A DNA stretch of 64,000 bases from positions 124,001-188,000 of the forward strand of contig NZ_SKCI01000003.1 in NCBI RefSeq assembly GCF_005434965.1. Reading direction: 5' to 3'. Numbering within the stretch: the stretch's first letter is position 1; every line of letters starts with the position of its first letter. This document shows positions 1 through 7,936 of this stretch, piece after piece. Origin of the DNA: Marimonas lutisalis. Its GTDB lineage: Bacteria > Pseudomonadota > Alphaproteobacteria > Rhodobacterales > Rhodobacteraceae. A model generated the notes under the pieces. The model saw nothing but the letters and a program-made list of their open reading frames with translations, did not search any database and was not told the origin of the DNA. A program made the translations under genes and the position numbers.

Positions 1-738
1 AACAGCATGGCCGATAGCGAGGCGCAGTTCCGCGATGAAGCCGAACGGCTCAGCGCCATGGCGGCCTATTACGGCCTCTGCACCTGGCTCGACCACAATG
101 TCGGGCAGATCCTCGCCGCGCTCGATGCCGCGGGCTTCGGGCAGGACACCACCATCGTCTATACCTCCGATCACGGCGATAACGTGGGCGCGCGCGGGCT
201 CTGGGGCAAATCGAACCTCTATCAGGAAAGCGTCTCGATCCCGCTGATCATGGCCGGCCCCGACGTGGCAGCCGGCACCTGCGATACGCCCGTGTCGCTG
301 CTGGATCTCTCGGCTACGATCCCCGCGCATTTCGGCGTGCCGTTCCGGGGCGCGGGCCAGCCGCTCCCTGAAATCGCCGCACACCCCGCCGATCCCGACC
401 GCGCCATTCTCTCAGAATACCACGCCGTCGGCGCCGTTTCGGGCGCGTTCATGCTGCGCAAGGGGCGCTGGAAACTGAACCATTACATCGGCTTCCGCCC
501 CGAGCTGTTCGACCTGCAGAACGACCCCGAGGAACTGACCGATCTCGCCGCCGATCCCGCCCATGCCGATACGCTGGCGGTGATGCAGGCCGAACTGCGC
601 GCGCAACTCGATCCCGAAGCGGCCAACGCACAGGCCTTTGCCGACCAGGCCGCGCTGATCGAACGCTACGGCGGCCGCGAAAAGGCGCTCAAACTCGGCG
701 CGCCCGCCGCCACCCCCCCACCAAAGGTCACGACATGA
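1..738 (+). CDS. Sulfatase family hydrolase, C-terminal part (5' truncated by window)
   Basis: The frame is open from the first base of the window, so the gene begins upstream and only about the last 245 residues are present. The segment TSDHGDNVGARGLWGK followed by YQESVSIPLI is the late metal-binding DH pair and following strand of the alkaline-phosphatase/sulfatase fold, as in choline-sulfatase-like and arylsulfatase enzymes. The catalytic formylglycine Cys/Ser lies in the missing N-terminal half, so sulfatase chemistry cannot be confirmed here. The stop overlaps the start of the downstream MBL-fold gene by four bases (ATGA), which points to translational coupling. The substrate is unknown; a sulfated small metabolite or algal sulfate ester is only a guess. 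Confidence 0.85.
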   Translation, partial: NSMADSEAQFRDEAERLSAMAAYYGLCTWLDHNVGQILAALDAAGFGQDTTIVYTSDHGDNVGARGLWGKSNLYQESVSIPLIMAGPDVAAGTCDTPVSLLDLSATIPAHFGVPFRGAGQPLPEIAAHPADPDRAILSEYHAVGAVSGAFMLRKGRWKLNHYIGFRPELFDLQNDPEELTDLAADPAHADTLAVMQAELRAQLDPEAANAQAFADQAALIERYGGREKALKLGAPAATPPPKVTT

Positions 739-1583
739 AACTCACCATTCTGGGCTCCGGCTCGCCCGAGGCTTATGCCCGCCGCGCCTCCTCCGGCTAC
801 CTGCTCGAAGTTGGCAAGGATGTGATCCTCTTCGATTGTGGCGGTGGCGTCGTCGACAACCTGCTGCGCTCGGGGCGCAAACCCTCGGACATCACGCATC
901 TGGTCTTCACCCACCTGCATTCCGATCACATGATGGACTACGCCCAGCTGGTCCATGCCGCCTGGGACGAAGGCGGCGCGCCGCTCAGGGTCTTTGGCCC
1001 CGCCCCCATCGCCGCGATCACGCGCGGCTATTTCGGCCCTGATGGCGTGCTGGCGCATGATCTGCGCGCCCGCACCGAATTCCTGCCCAGCCAGGAGGTG
1101 TGGAAGGCCCGCGGCGGCACCCTGCCCCGCCCCTGGCCCGCCCCGCAGGTCACCGAAATCGAACCGGGGTTCCAGTTGTCGGGCGACGGCTGGCAGCTCG
1201 CCTCCTGCGAGGTGCCCCATGCCCAGCCGCACCTGATGTGCCTTGCCTTCTCGCTCGAAAGCGGCGGGCGCAAATTCGTCTATTCCGGCGATGCCGGGCC
1301 CTGCGATGCGCTTGACGCGCTGATGCAGGGGGCCGACCTGCTGCTGCACTGGTGCTATCGCCTCGATGGCGAACCCGCGCACCCGATGATGGCGCCGCTC
1401 ACGCCCACCCCGTCGGAAATCGCGGCCAACGCCAGGTCCGCCGGCGTCTCGCGCCTGCTGCTCACCCATTTCCGCGTGCACATGGACACGCCCGACGCGC
1501 ACGCCGCCGCGCTTGCCGCGCTGCATTCCGGGTTCGGCCCCGACGCCGCCATCGCCGAAGATCTGCAGGTCTTCGAGGTCTGA
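735..1583 (+). CDS. MBL-fold metallo-hydrolase
   Basis: This 282-residue protein has the metallo-beta-lactamase-fold signature HLHSDHMMD (H60, H62, D64, H65), which binds a dinuclear metal centre. Further ligands are likely in the VYSGDAG and LLTHFR segments later in the chain. The start MKLTILGSGSPEA is typical of the RNase Z/arylsulfatase-like branch that hydrolyses phosphodiesters or sulfate esters. It overlaps the upstream sulfatase stop by ATGA, so the two are probably one operon and may act on the same substrate class. No signal peptide is visible, so a cytoplasmic location is expected. The exact substrate is not predictable; the fold assignment is firm. Confidence 0.85.
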   Translation: MKLTILGSGSPEAYARRASSGYLLEVGKDVILFDCGGGVVDNLLRSGRKPSDITHLVFTHLHSDHMMDYAQLVHAAWDEGGAPLRVFGPAPIAAITRGYFGPDGVLAHDLRARTEFLPSQEVWKARGGTLPRPWPAPQVTEIEPGFQLSGDGWQLASCEVPHAQPHLMCLAFSLESGGRKFVYSGDAGPCDALDALMQGADLLLHWCYRLDGEPAHPMMAPLTPTPSEIAANARSAGVSRLLLTHFRVHMDTPDAHAAALAALHSGFGPDAAIAEDLQVFEV

Positions 1584-1588
1584 CCGGC

Positions 1589-2137
1589 TCAGCCGCCGAA
1601 CATCTCCTTCAACTCCGCCAGTTGATCCTCGCTCAGCCGGTCGCGCCCCTCGGCATAGTTGCGCGCGTTCATCTCGTAGAACCGCGCATTGCCCAGGTTC
1701 TTCGCCCCGCAATCGCGCGTCGCCACCAGTTTCGCCGGCACCCCGGCAATGATCGAGTTTTCCGGAAACTCGGCATTCTCGGTCACGATCGAGTGTCCCG
1801 CCACGATCGAATTCGCGCCGATCTTCGCGCCGTCCATGATCGTCGCATTGATCCCGATCAGGCAGCGATCGCCGATCTCGCAGCCATGCAGGGTGACGTG
1901 ATGGGTGATCGAACAATCCTCGCCCACGATGGTCGGCGTGAACGATCCAACGTGGATCATCACGAAATCCTGGATATTGCTGCGCGCCCCGATACGGATT
2001 TCATACATCTCGGCCCGCGTCACCACGTTGGGCCAGATCGACGCCCCGGGCCCGACATAGACCTTGCCATAAAGCTGCGCTGAATCATGCACCACCGCCG
2101 GATCGTCCAGCACCACCTCCGCCCCGATATGTCCCAT
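1589..2137 (-). CDS. Gamma-carbonic-anhydrase-like hexapeptide-repeat protein
   Basis: This is a left-handed beta-helix protein with repeated I-G-x-x-(S/C)-x-I units between about residues 10 and 140, and His residues in MIHVGSF and SITHHVTLHG placed like the zinc ligands of gamma-class carbonic anhydrases (the YrdA/PaaY group). A C-terminal helix (FYEMNARNYAEG) follows. I chose the ATG at 2137 because GGGGAGG lies five bases upstream; the frame stays open to a GTG at 2173 with no good ribosome site. It converges on the MBL-fold gene with five bases between stops. Many family members have little carbonic anhydrase activity, so enzymatic function is uncertain. Confidence 0.85.
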   Translation of the reverse strand: MGHIGAEVVLDDPAVVHDSAQLYGKVYVGPGASIWPNVVTRAEMYEIRIGARSNIQDFVMIHVGSFTPTIVGEDCSITHHVTLHGCEIGDRCLIGINATIMDGAKIGANSIVAGHSIVTENAEFPENSIIAGVPAKLVATRDCGAKNLGNARFYEMNARNYAEGRDRLSEDQLAELKEMFGG

Positions 2138-2464
2138 GCGCACCTCCCCGGTCCTTTCTTCAATATGCTTCACCTAGGCCCCGCGCGCGCCCCGGCGTCA
2201 AGGCCCCGGTCCCGCAACCGGACGCTGTGCCGCGCCGTGCATTCGCCGCGATTGTCGGCAGCTTGCCGCCGATGATCACGCCGTTTGCTCCCCGATGGCC
2301 TGCGACCCGGGCCGATTTCACCACAATTTCTGCGGGTATCCCGGAATTCGAAACAGCCTGTTTCCCAAGAACGGCTTGCGGTCACATTTCCGTCTCATTC
2401 AAGCCCAAGGATTTCCATGCAACCATAGCACGATAGTTAACAAATCATAACCGGAGGGGAACTC

Positions 2465-3331
2465 ATGTCTGTTGAGCTTTCCGTGTATACCGCCGGACTA
2501 GTATTCAAGGTTGCCCCGAACATAGATCCCGACCGGATCAAATCCGTCCTCGCTCCCGCGCTTGAAGCGCTTGGGCATCCCGTGCGCCAGGTTTCGGCCA
2601 TCGGTGCCGTCGGTGTGCAGGTCGTGGCCGATCGCCTGCTGATCTGGCTCAACCTTGAAACCCGCGAATATGCCGGTCCGCGCGTCCGCCTCACCCTGCA
2701 ACCGCTGGGCACCCCCGGCTCAGACGAAGCCGAGATCGCCCCCGAAAACGCCAAAGCCGTGCTCGCCTGCGTGCTGGCCGAGCTTGCCCGCGCGTTCGAT
2801 GCCGACACGGTCAACTGGCTCAGCAAGGATGTCAGCCTGCCCGCGGCCGATTTCATCCAGGCCGCGACACCGGTGGCCCCCCGCCGCGTGCGCTCGACCG
2901 GGGCGACAACGCCCCGCACCATCCGCCCCGAGCCGGGTGACTTCACCCTGCCCGAGATAAGCGACTTCCCGATTCAGCCGCGCCGCGTGCGCTCCAAACG
3001 CACCGTCACCCAACGCCCCGAAGGCCGCGTGCGCATGCCCAATATCGGCCTCGACCTGTCGCACAAGCTGCGCCAGCTCCGCGAGACCGAAGAGATACTG
3101 CACGCCGCCGTCACGCACGAAACCTCGCTTCCCCTGCGGCTGAGCGCCTGGATCATGACCGCCCTGCTCGCGGTTTTCTCGGTGCCGCTGGCCTGGATCG
3201 TCTTTGCCTTCAACCTCAACCGCGGCGGCGATTTCCGCGCCACCACCCATGTGCTGGCCGCTACCGCCGGGCTGTCGGTGCTCCATGCCGTAGGCGGCAC
3301 CTATTTCCTGCTTGGATTGATGCTGAACTAG
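2465..3331 (+). CDS. Hypothetical protein with two C-terminal membrane segments
   Basis: I do not recognise this 288-residue protein. The first about 130 residues look globular, alternating hydrophobic strands with Ala-rich helices. Residues 135-210 are Pro/Arg/Thr-rich and probably a flexible linker. Two membrane segments follow near residues 220-245 (AWIMTALLAVFSVPLAWIVF) and 262-285. The topology suggests a cytoplasmic N-terminal domain tethered to the inner membrane. A strong ribosome site (GGAGGGG) precedes the ATG. It stands alone between a convergent and a codirectional gene, with about 290 bases upstream in which I see no gene. Base composition matches its neighbours, so nothing suggests recent transfer. 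Confidence 0.7.
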   Translation: MSVELSVYTAGLVFKVAPNIDPDRIKSVLAPALEALGHPVRQVSAIGAVGVQVVADRLLIWLNLETREYAGPRVRLTLQPLGTPGSDEAEIAPENAKAVLACVLAELARAFDADTVNWLSKDVSLPAADFIQAATPVAPRRVRSTGATTPRTIRPEPGDFTLPEISDFPIQPRRVRSKRTVTQRPEGRVRMPNIGLDLSHKLRQLRETEEILHAAVTHETSLPLRLSAWIMTALLAVFSVPLAWIVFAFNLNRGGDFRATTHVLAATAGLSVLHAVGGTYFLLGLMLN

Positions 3332-3465
3332 GCTGATTTCCGCCCGACAGCCATCCCCGCCGGCGCGCCGTATCCGTGCCGCGGGATGGATGCGCATTCC
3401 CCTGTTGCCATACCGCCCGGTCACGCTAGGATCGAGCGCATCCTGTTTTTGTCGGAGAATGTTTG

Positions 3466-4275
3466 ATGGCTTTTGATTTCCTGTCCCGCCTCGCCCCCCT
3501 CGCGCTATTGGGCGTGATTGCCGCGGCCCCGCTGCACGCCGCCGGCTGCGGCAACAACGCCAACGGGTTCGAGGCGTGGAAGGCCGGTTTCGCCGCCGAG
3601 GCCCAGCGCGCCGGCGTCGGCCAGCGCGGGCTGCAGGCCCTTGCCGCCACCCGCTATGCCAAGGCCACCATCGCCGCCGACCGCAACCAGAAAAGCTTCA
3701 AGTACAGCCTCGAAAAGTTCATGAAGATCCGCGGCGCAAACACGATCATCGCCCAAGGCCGCAAGCGCAAGGCGCAGAATGCGGCCTTCTACCAGTCGCT
3801 CGAGCGCATCTACGGCGTGCCCTCCGGCGTGCTGATCGCGATCCACGGCATGGAAACCGGCTTCGGCCGTTTCATGGGCGATTCGAACGTGGTCTCGGCC
3901 ATCGTCACGCTGACCTATGATTGCCGCCGCTCCGATTTTTTCCGCCCGCACGCCATCGGCGCACTGAAACTCGTCGATCGCGGCTCGATCTCGCCGGCCA
4001 CCAAGGGCGCCAAGCATGGTGAGCTCGGCCATACCCAGTTCCTGCCCGGCAACGCGCTGAAATACGGCGTCGACGGCAATGGCGACGGGCGTGTCGATTT
4101 CTACAACCAGGCCGATGCCATGGCCTCGACCGCCAATTACCTGCGCTCCAAGGGCTGGAAACCCGGCCAGCCCTATTCCAAGGGCACACACAACTACCGC
4201 GTGCTGAAGGAATGGAACGCCGCCTCGGTCTACCAGGAATCACTGTCCATCATGGGCGCACGGATCGACGGCTGA
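3466..4275 (+). CDS. Lytic murein transglycosylase (MltB-like)
   Basis: A 269-residue secreted protein: a signal peptide (FLSRLAPLALLGVIAAAPLHAAGC) is followed by a soluble MltB-type catalytic domain. The catalytic glutamate is E130 in IHGMETGFGRF, and the family's GELGHTQFLP and NGDGRVDFYNQADAMASTANYL blocks follow. Such enzymes cleave peptidoglycan between MurNAc and GlcNAc to give 1,6-anhydro ends. The C after the signal peptide (AAGC) could be a lipobox but is not ideal (A-A-G-C), so a lipoprotein is possible and not certain. The ATG at 3466 has GGAGA seven bases upstream; a TTG directly before it is in frame. It has no peptidoglycan-binding domain and is shorter than E. coli MltB. Confidence 0.9.
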   Translation: MAFDFLSRLAPLALLGVIAAAPLHAAGCGNNANGFEAWKAGFAAEAQRAGVGQRGLQALAATRYAKATIAADRNQKSFKYSLEKFMKIRGANTIIAQGRKRKAQNAAFYQSLERIYGVPSGVLIAIHGMETGFGRFMGDSNVVSAIVTLTYDCRRSDFFRPHAIGALKLVDRGSISPATKGAKHGELGHTQFLPGNALKYGVDGNGDGRVDFYNQADAMASTANYLRSKGWKPGQPYSKGTHNYRVLKEWNAASVYQESLSIMGARIDG

Positions 4276-4452
4276 CACGCCCCGCGCTTGACAGGCCCGG
4301 CCCCTATCTGCCGGGTCCGGGCGCAGGCCCCCGCCGTCCGCAGGCCCCTGGCCATGGTGAAGCCCTGCATGCACCCTCTCCTCTCTGACCTGACGGTCAC
4401 GAGCGGCGGCAACGCGGACCCCGTCACCCCACGTGACCCCGGGATGAGACCC

Positions 4453-4884
4453 ATGAAACAGAACACCCCCGCCATCGCGTCGCTGAAACAGCAGGCCCGC
4501 CGCCTGCGCACGGCCATGCACGAGGCCGGAACCCCCATCTCCCAGTCCGCCGCGCTCGAGGCGATCGCCCGCCAGCACGGCCATCGCGACTGGAACACCG
4601 CCAGCGCCGCCGCGCGATGGGAAAACCCGCCCCGCTGGCAGGTCGGCCAGGCCGTGCGCGGCCGCTACCTCAATCAGCCCTTCACCGGCCGGATCAAATC
4701 CGCCAGCGAAGGCACGGGCGGCTTCTGGCGCCTGACGCTGCAGTTCGATGCGCCGGTCGATGTCGTCACCTCGCGCCATTTCTCGAATTTCCGCAGCCAG
4801 GTCCGCTGTGCGATCAACAGCCAGGGCGTGACGGCCGAGAAAACCTCGGACGGCACCCCGCATCTCGCGCTCTTCGCGGCCTGA
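4453..4884 (+). CDS. Glyoxalase-superfamily-like small protein
   Basis: This 143-residue protein begins MKQNTPAIASLKQQARRLR and carries the pattern SQSAALEAIARQHGHRDWNTASA, a helical segment common in Rhodobacterales and rhizobial proteins that databases label glyoxalase superfamily protein. The C-terminal half (about 55-140) looks like a small beta barrel (VGQAVRGRYLNQPFTGRI). No metal-binding triad of true glyoxalase I is obvious, so enzymatic activity should not be assumed. I prefer the ATG at 4453, preceded by GGGATGAG, over an in-frame ATG at 4444 and a far upstream start at 4288 whose extra residues look non-coding. It converges on the next gene with 15 bases between stops. Confidence 0.6.
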   Translation: MKQNTPAIASLKQQARRLRTAMHEAGTPISQSAALEAIARQHGHRDWNTASAAARWENPPRWQVGQAVRGRYLNQPFTGRIKSASEGTGGFWRLTLQFDAPVDVVTSRHFSNFRSQVRCAINSQGVTAEKTSDGTPHLALFAA

Positions 4885-4899
4885 AACACGGGCCGGCGC

Positions 4900-5649
4900 T
4901 CATTCGGGCGCCGCGCCCTCCACATCCGCCCGCGCCAGCACATAGGTGTGAATGCTGAACACCACCGCCCCCGTCACCGGCAGCCGCCGCACCGTCTGCA
5001 ACTCCGAGCGCAGGAAATCGGCGCGCGTCTCGTGCCGCTCCTCGCGCCGGTCATTCTCGCGCCGGGGCTGGTGCAGGCCCGGGTCGGCATACCACAGCGC
5101 GTTGAACCGCCACAGCGGCCGGCCCGCCTGGACCCCGTCGAACAGCCGCTGCACGCGTTTGGCGATGTTCTCGTCATAGCTCAGAACGGGGATGTGAATC
5201 CCCACCAGCGGCCGCATGAATTTTTCCTCCAGCGACCAGCTCGCCGGGAAACACAGCACCGCGCCCACCAGCACATGTTCGTCGCCGCGCTTGTCCAGAA
5301 GGCAGAAATCCTCCTGCACCAGCCGCCCCACCGTGCCCAGCGGGTCCGCGCGGTCGATCTTTACCGCGCCGCCGTCGGGCCGCATCACCACGCCCGCCTC
5401 CTGCGCGAAACCCGGCTTTTCCAGCACCGCCGCCAGCACCGTGTCCAGCAATTCTTCGGCCGCCGCCCGCGCGCTTTCGTCCAACGCGATCACCGCATCG
5501 CGCTTTTCGGCAATCAGCCGCTCGCGCTCTTTCATCTGCCCGGCATAGGCCTCGTCGATGCGAATCCAGTCCGCCACATCCAGCGGCGCGATTCCCGGCA
5601 AGGGACGCGGTGACAGCGGATCATAAGGCAGGCGTTTTTGCAGGATCAT
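4900..5649 (-). CDS. Heme-dependent oxidative N-demethylase-like protein (DUF3445)
   Basis: The 249-residue sequence matches the DUF3445 family in order: LPGIAPLDVADWIRIDEAYAGQM near the N-terminus, then an acidic helix region, LLDKRGDEHVLVGAVLCFPASW in the middle, HIPVLSYDENIAKRVQRLFDG, and ALWYADPGLHQPRRE ending with LRSELQTVRRLP. The characterised relative in methylotrophs (HODM) uses a heme in a PAS-like fold to oxidatively demethylate dimethylamine. It is divergent from dddP across about 220 bases, so the two may share upstream control. A role in using methylated amines is inference from the family; the actual substrate in this organism is unknown. Confidence 0.8.
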   Translation of the reverse strand: MILQKRLPYDPLSPRPLPGIAPLDVADWIRIDEAYAGQMKERERLIAEKRDAVIALDESARAAAEELLDTVLAAVLEKPGFAQEAGVVMRPDGGAVKIDRADPLGTVGRLVQEDFCLLDKRGDEHVLVGAVLCFPASWSLEEKFMRPLVGIHIPVLSYDENIAKRVQRLFDGVQAGRPLWRFNALWYADPGLHQPRRENDRREERHETRADFLRSELQTVRRLPVTGAVVFSIHTYVLARADVEGAAPE

Positions 5650-5691
5650 GCCGACTCCCTAGCGCGCATTGCCGCGCGCTCCAAGCCCCTG

Positions 5692-5714
5692 CTTCATCTT
5701 GCCCCAAATACTCT
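5692..5714 (+). repeat. Partial copy of the CTTCATCT intergenic repeat
   Basis: Only the conserved leading module (CTTCATCTTGCCCCAAATAC) of the repeats found at 19019-19093 and 22908-22982 is present. The G-tract, central hairpin and trailing hairpin are absent. It lies between the divergent N-demethylase-like gene and dddP. Confidence 0.55.
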
Positions 5715-5872
5715 CGCCGAAGGCGCTCGCCCGTCCCGGCCCCGCGCTCGATTGCGGATCGCGCCCGCCCCTTTTCACCGCTGGTCGCTGCAAGACATGC
5801 CGCAGGTCGCAAACGATCAAGCCTCGCGCCGGGGCTCAGGTCAGGGTTTTCACAACGAGAAGGAGCCCCGCC

Positions 5873-7216
5873 ATGCTTCAGCACTACCGCGACATCCGCA
5901 AGATCGACCCGACCCGGGGTGACCGGCTGGGCGACAACACCCCCAACGACATGGACAGGATCGAAATCGGCCCGACCCAGTTGGCCTATTCGGAATGGGC
6001 CGCGGCCGGGCTCGAATTGCCGAATCTCCAGGCGATGCGCGATTTTCGCTGGAAGCGCCTGACCCAGGCGATCGTCGATCGCGGCTATGGCGGCCTTCTG
6101 ATGTTCGATCCGCTCAACATCCGCTACGCCACCGATTCCACCAACATGCAGCTGTGGAACACCCACAACCCGTTCCGCGCGGTGCTTCTGTGCGCCGATG
6201 GCTACATGGTGATCTGGGATTACAAGAACTCGCCCTTTCTCTCCACCTTCAACCCGCTGGTGCGCGAACAGCGCTCGGGCGCGGATCTCTTCTATTTCGA
6301 CCGCGGCGACAAGGTCGATGTCGCCGCCGATGCCTTCTCAAACGAGGTGCGGCTCCTGATTGAAGAGCATGGCGGCGGCAACATGCGGCTCGCCGCGGAC
6401 AAGCTCATGCTGCACGGGCTGCGCGCGCTCGAAGCGCAGGGCTTCAAGATCATGGAGGGCGAGGAAGTCACCGAGAAAACCCGCGCCATCAAGGGCCCGG
6501 ACGAGATCAAGGCGATGCGCTGCTCGGTGCTGTCCTGCGAAATGTCCATGGCCGAGATGGAGACCTTCGCCCGTGAAAACGTGCCCTTCGGCAACGTCTC
6601 CGAGGATGCCATCTGGGCCGAACTGCACGCCTCCAATATCCGCCGCGGCGGCGAATGGATCGAAACCCGCCTGCTCGCCTCGGGTCCGCGCACCAACCCC
6701 TGGTTCCAGGAATGCGGCCCCCGAATCGTGCAGAACAACGAAATCGTCGCCTACGACACCGACCTGATCGGCCCCTATGGCATCTGCACCGATATCTCGC
6801 GCACCATCTGGATCGGCGACCGGAAGCCCACGAACGCGATGATCTACGCCATGCGCCACGCGCATGAACACATCATGACCAACATGGAAATGCTCAAACC
6901 CGGCGTGACGATCCCCGAGCTCACCGCCAATACCCACAAGCTCGACGACAAGTTCCAGCACCAGAAATACGGCTGCCTGATGCATGGCGTGGGGCTCTGT
7001 GATGAGTGGCCGCTCGTGGCCTATCCCGACAAGGCGGTCGAGGGCGCCTATGATTATGCGCTCGAACCCGGCATGGTCCTGTGCGTCGAGGCGCTGGTGG
7101 GCGAGGAAGGCGGCGAGTTCTCGATCAAGCTCGAAGACCAGGTGCTGATCACCGAGGATGGCCACGAAAACCTGACGAAATACCCCTTCGATCCGGCCTT
7201 GATGGGCGAAAACTGA
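5873..7216 (+). CDS. dddP: DMSP lyase DddP
   Basis: The 447-residue product is a DddP-type dimethylsulfoniopropionate lyase, an M24 (creatinase/Xaa-Pro peptidase) fold enzyme that cleaves DMSP to dimethyl sulfide and acrylate. Every metal ligand described for the Ruegeria lacuscaerulensis enzyme falls at the same residue number here: D295, D297, D307, H371, E406 and E421; Y366 and D377 are also present. Diagnostic strings are PLNIRYATDSTNMQLWNTHN and MHGVGLCDEWP. The ATG at 5873 is set by this numbering; the frame is open further upstream but reads as non-coding there. It is divergent from a DUF3445 gene and followed by a c-type cytochrome gene with its own regulatory region. No other ddd gene is adjacent. 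Confidence 0.97.
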   Translation: MLQHYRDIRKIDPTRGDRLGDNTPNDMDRIEIGPTQLAYSEWAAAGLELPNLQAMRDFRWKRLTQAIVDRGYGGLLMFDPLNIRYATDSTNMQLWNTHNPFRAVLLCADGYMVIWDYKNSPFLSTFNPLVREQRSGADLFYFDRGDKVDVAADAFSNEVRLLIEEHGGGNMRLAADKLMLHGLRALEAQGFKIMEGEEVTEKTRAIKGPDEIKAMRCSVLSCEMSMAEMETFARENVPFGNVSEDAIWAELHASNIRRGGEWIETRLLASGPRTNPWFQECGPRIVQNNEIVAYDTDLIGPYGICTDISRTIWIGDRKPTNAMIYAMRHAHEHIMTNMEMLKPGVTIPELTANTHKLDDKFQHQKYGCLMHGVGLCDEWPLVAYPDKAVEGAYDYALEPGMVLCVEALVGEEGGEFSIKLEDQVLITEDGHENLTKYPFDPALMGEN

Positions 7217-7232
7217 TCCCGACCTTACCTGA

Positions 7233-7246
7233 TTGATATATCTCAA
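7233..7246. promoter_or_regulatory. Putative FNR/DNR-type box
   Basis: TTGATATATCTCAA differs at one position from the FNR-family consensus TTGAT-N4-ATCAA. It lies 122 bases upstream of the cytochrome c start and 17 bases after the dddP stop. Control by an FnrL- or Dnr-like regulator under low oxygen or NO is inferred. Confidence 0.5.
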
Positions 7247-7367
7247 CGTCTTTTACGACTGAAGGCGCTAGGATTTTCGTGTATCTAAGGATGCCAGAGG
7301 GGAGCAGTGAACGGGTATTGGTATTCCTCTCCATCATTCATAGTCCGAATTCAAAGGGAGAAGACAC

Positions 7368-7772
7368 ATGACAACACGTATCGGTTCCGCGCTTTGCGCA
7401 CTCGTTTTCGCAGGCGCCTCCACGATGGCGGTGGCCGATGACGCCGGCAAGCAACTCTACATGGAAAACTGCGCCAGCTGCCACGGCGCAACCGGCGTCG
7501 GCGATGGTGACATGGCCGAATTCATGAGTGTCCACGTTCCCGACCTCACCACCATCGCCCAGCGCAATGATGGCGTGTTCCCCACCCTCGAGATCGCCCA
7601 TATCATCGACGGGCGCACCGGCGTGCGCCTGCGCGGCCATGGCAGCGAAATGCCGATCTGGGGCATGGAATTCACCGACGCCCCCTCGATGGAAGGCGAC
7701 CTGAGCGGCATCTACGCCGCGCGCGGTCGTGTGCTTTCCGTGGTCTACTACCTGGAATCGCTTCAGAAATAA
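7368..7772 (+). CDS. Small c-type cytochrome
   Basis: A 134-residue periplasmic monoheme cytochrome c. A signal peptide ending AVADDAG is followed by the heme-binding CASCH motif (C35, C38, H39), and M95 in GSEMPIWG is the likely distal axial ligand. The spacing fits a class I cytochrome domain of about 100 residues. The strong ribosome site AAGGGAG precedes the ATG. The gene stands alone between two intergenic regions, with an FNR-like box upstream and a stem-loop downstream, so it is probably its own transcription unit. It likely shuttles electrons in the periplasm; the partner enzyme is not visible in the window. Association with DMSP cleavage next door is not required by the chemistry. 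Confidence 0.9.
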   Translation: MTTRIGSALCALVFAGASTMAVADDAGKQLYMENCASCHGATGVGDGDMAEFMSVHVPDLTTIAQRNDGVFPTLEIAHIIDGRTGVRLRGHGSEMPIWGMEFTDAPSMEGDLSGIYAARGRVLSVVYYLESLQK

Positions 7773-7792
7773 GCCAGTCCGGCAGGGTTCGC

Positions 7793-7820
7793 GCCGTCCG
7801 GGGTCTCAACCCCGGGCGGC
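7793..7820 (+). terminator. Stem-loop after the cytochrome c gene
   Basis: An 11-bp stem (one G-T pair) with loop TCTCAA begins 20 bases after the cytochrome stop. The following GTGTTCTTG is only moderately T-rich, so it may be a weak terminator or a 3'-end stabiliser. Confidence 0.55.
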
Positions 7821-7936
7821 GTGTTCTTGTGCGCAACACGATCTCTCACAGCCGCGTGACGCGGGTGACACATCGCTTGCCATTCGCCACGCCGCTCTCC
7901 ACTCTCGCGGCAACGCCAACGTAAGAAGCAGCAGAC

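Noticed and set aside
666-1916. Long minus-strand open frame (416 codons) opposite the MBL-fold gene
   Set aside because: Its translation is Gly/Arg/Asp-rich with no domain; it mirrors the codon bias of the real plus-strand gene and crosses two real genes.
4288-4452. Upstream extension of the glyoxalase-like gene
   Set aside because: The extra residues look non-coding, and a G-rich ribosome site lies directly before the ATG at 4453.
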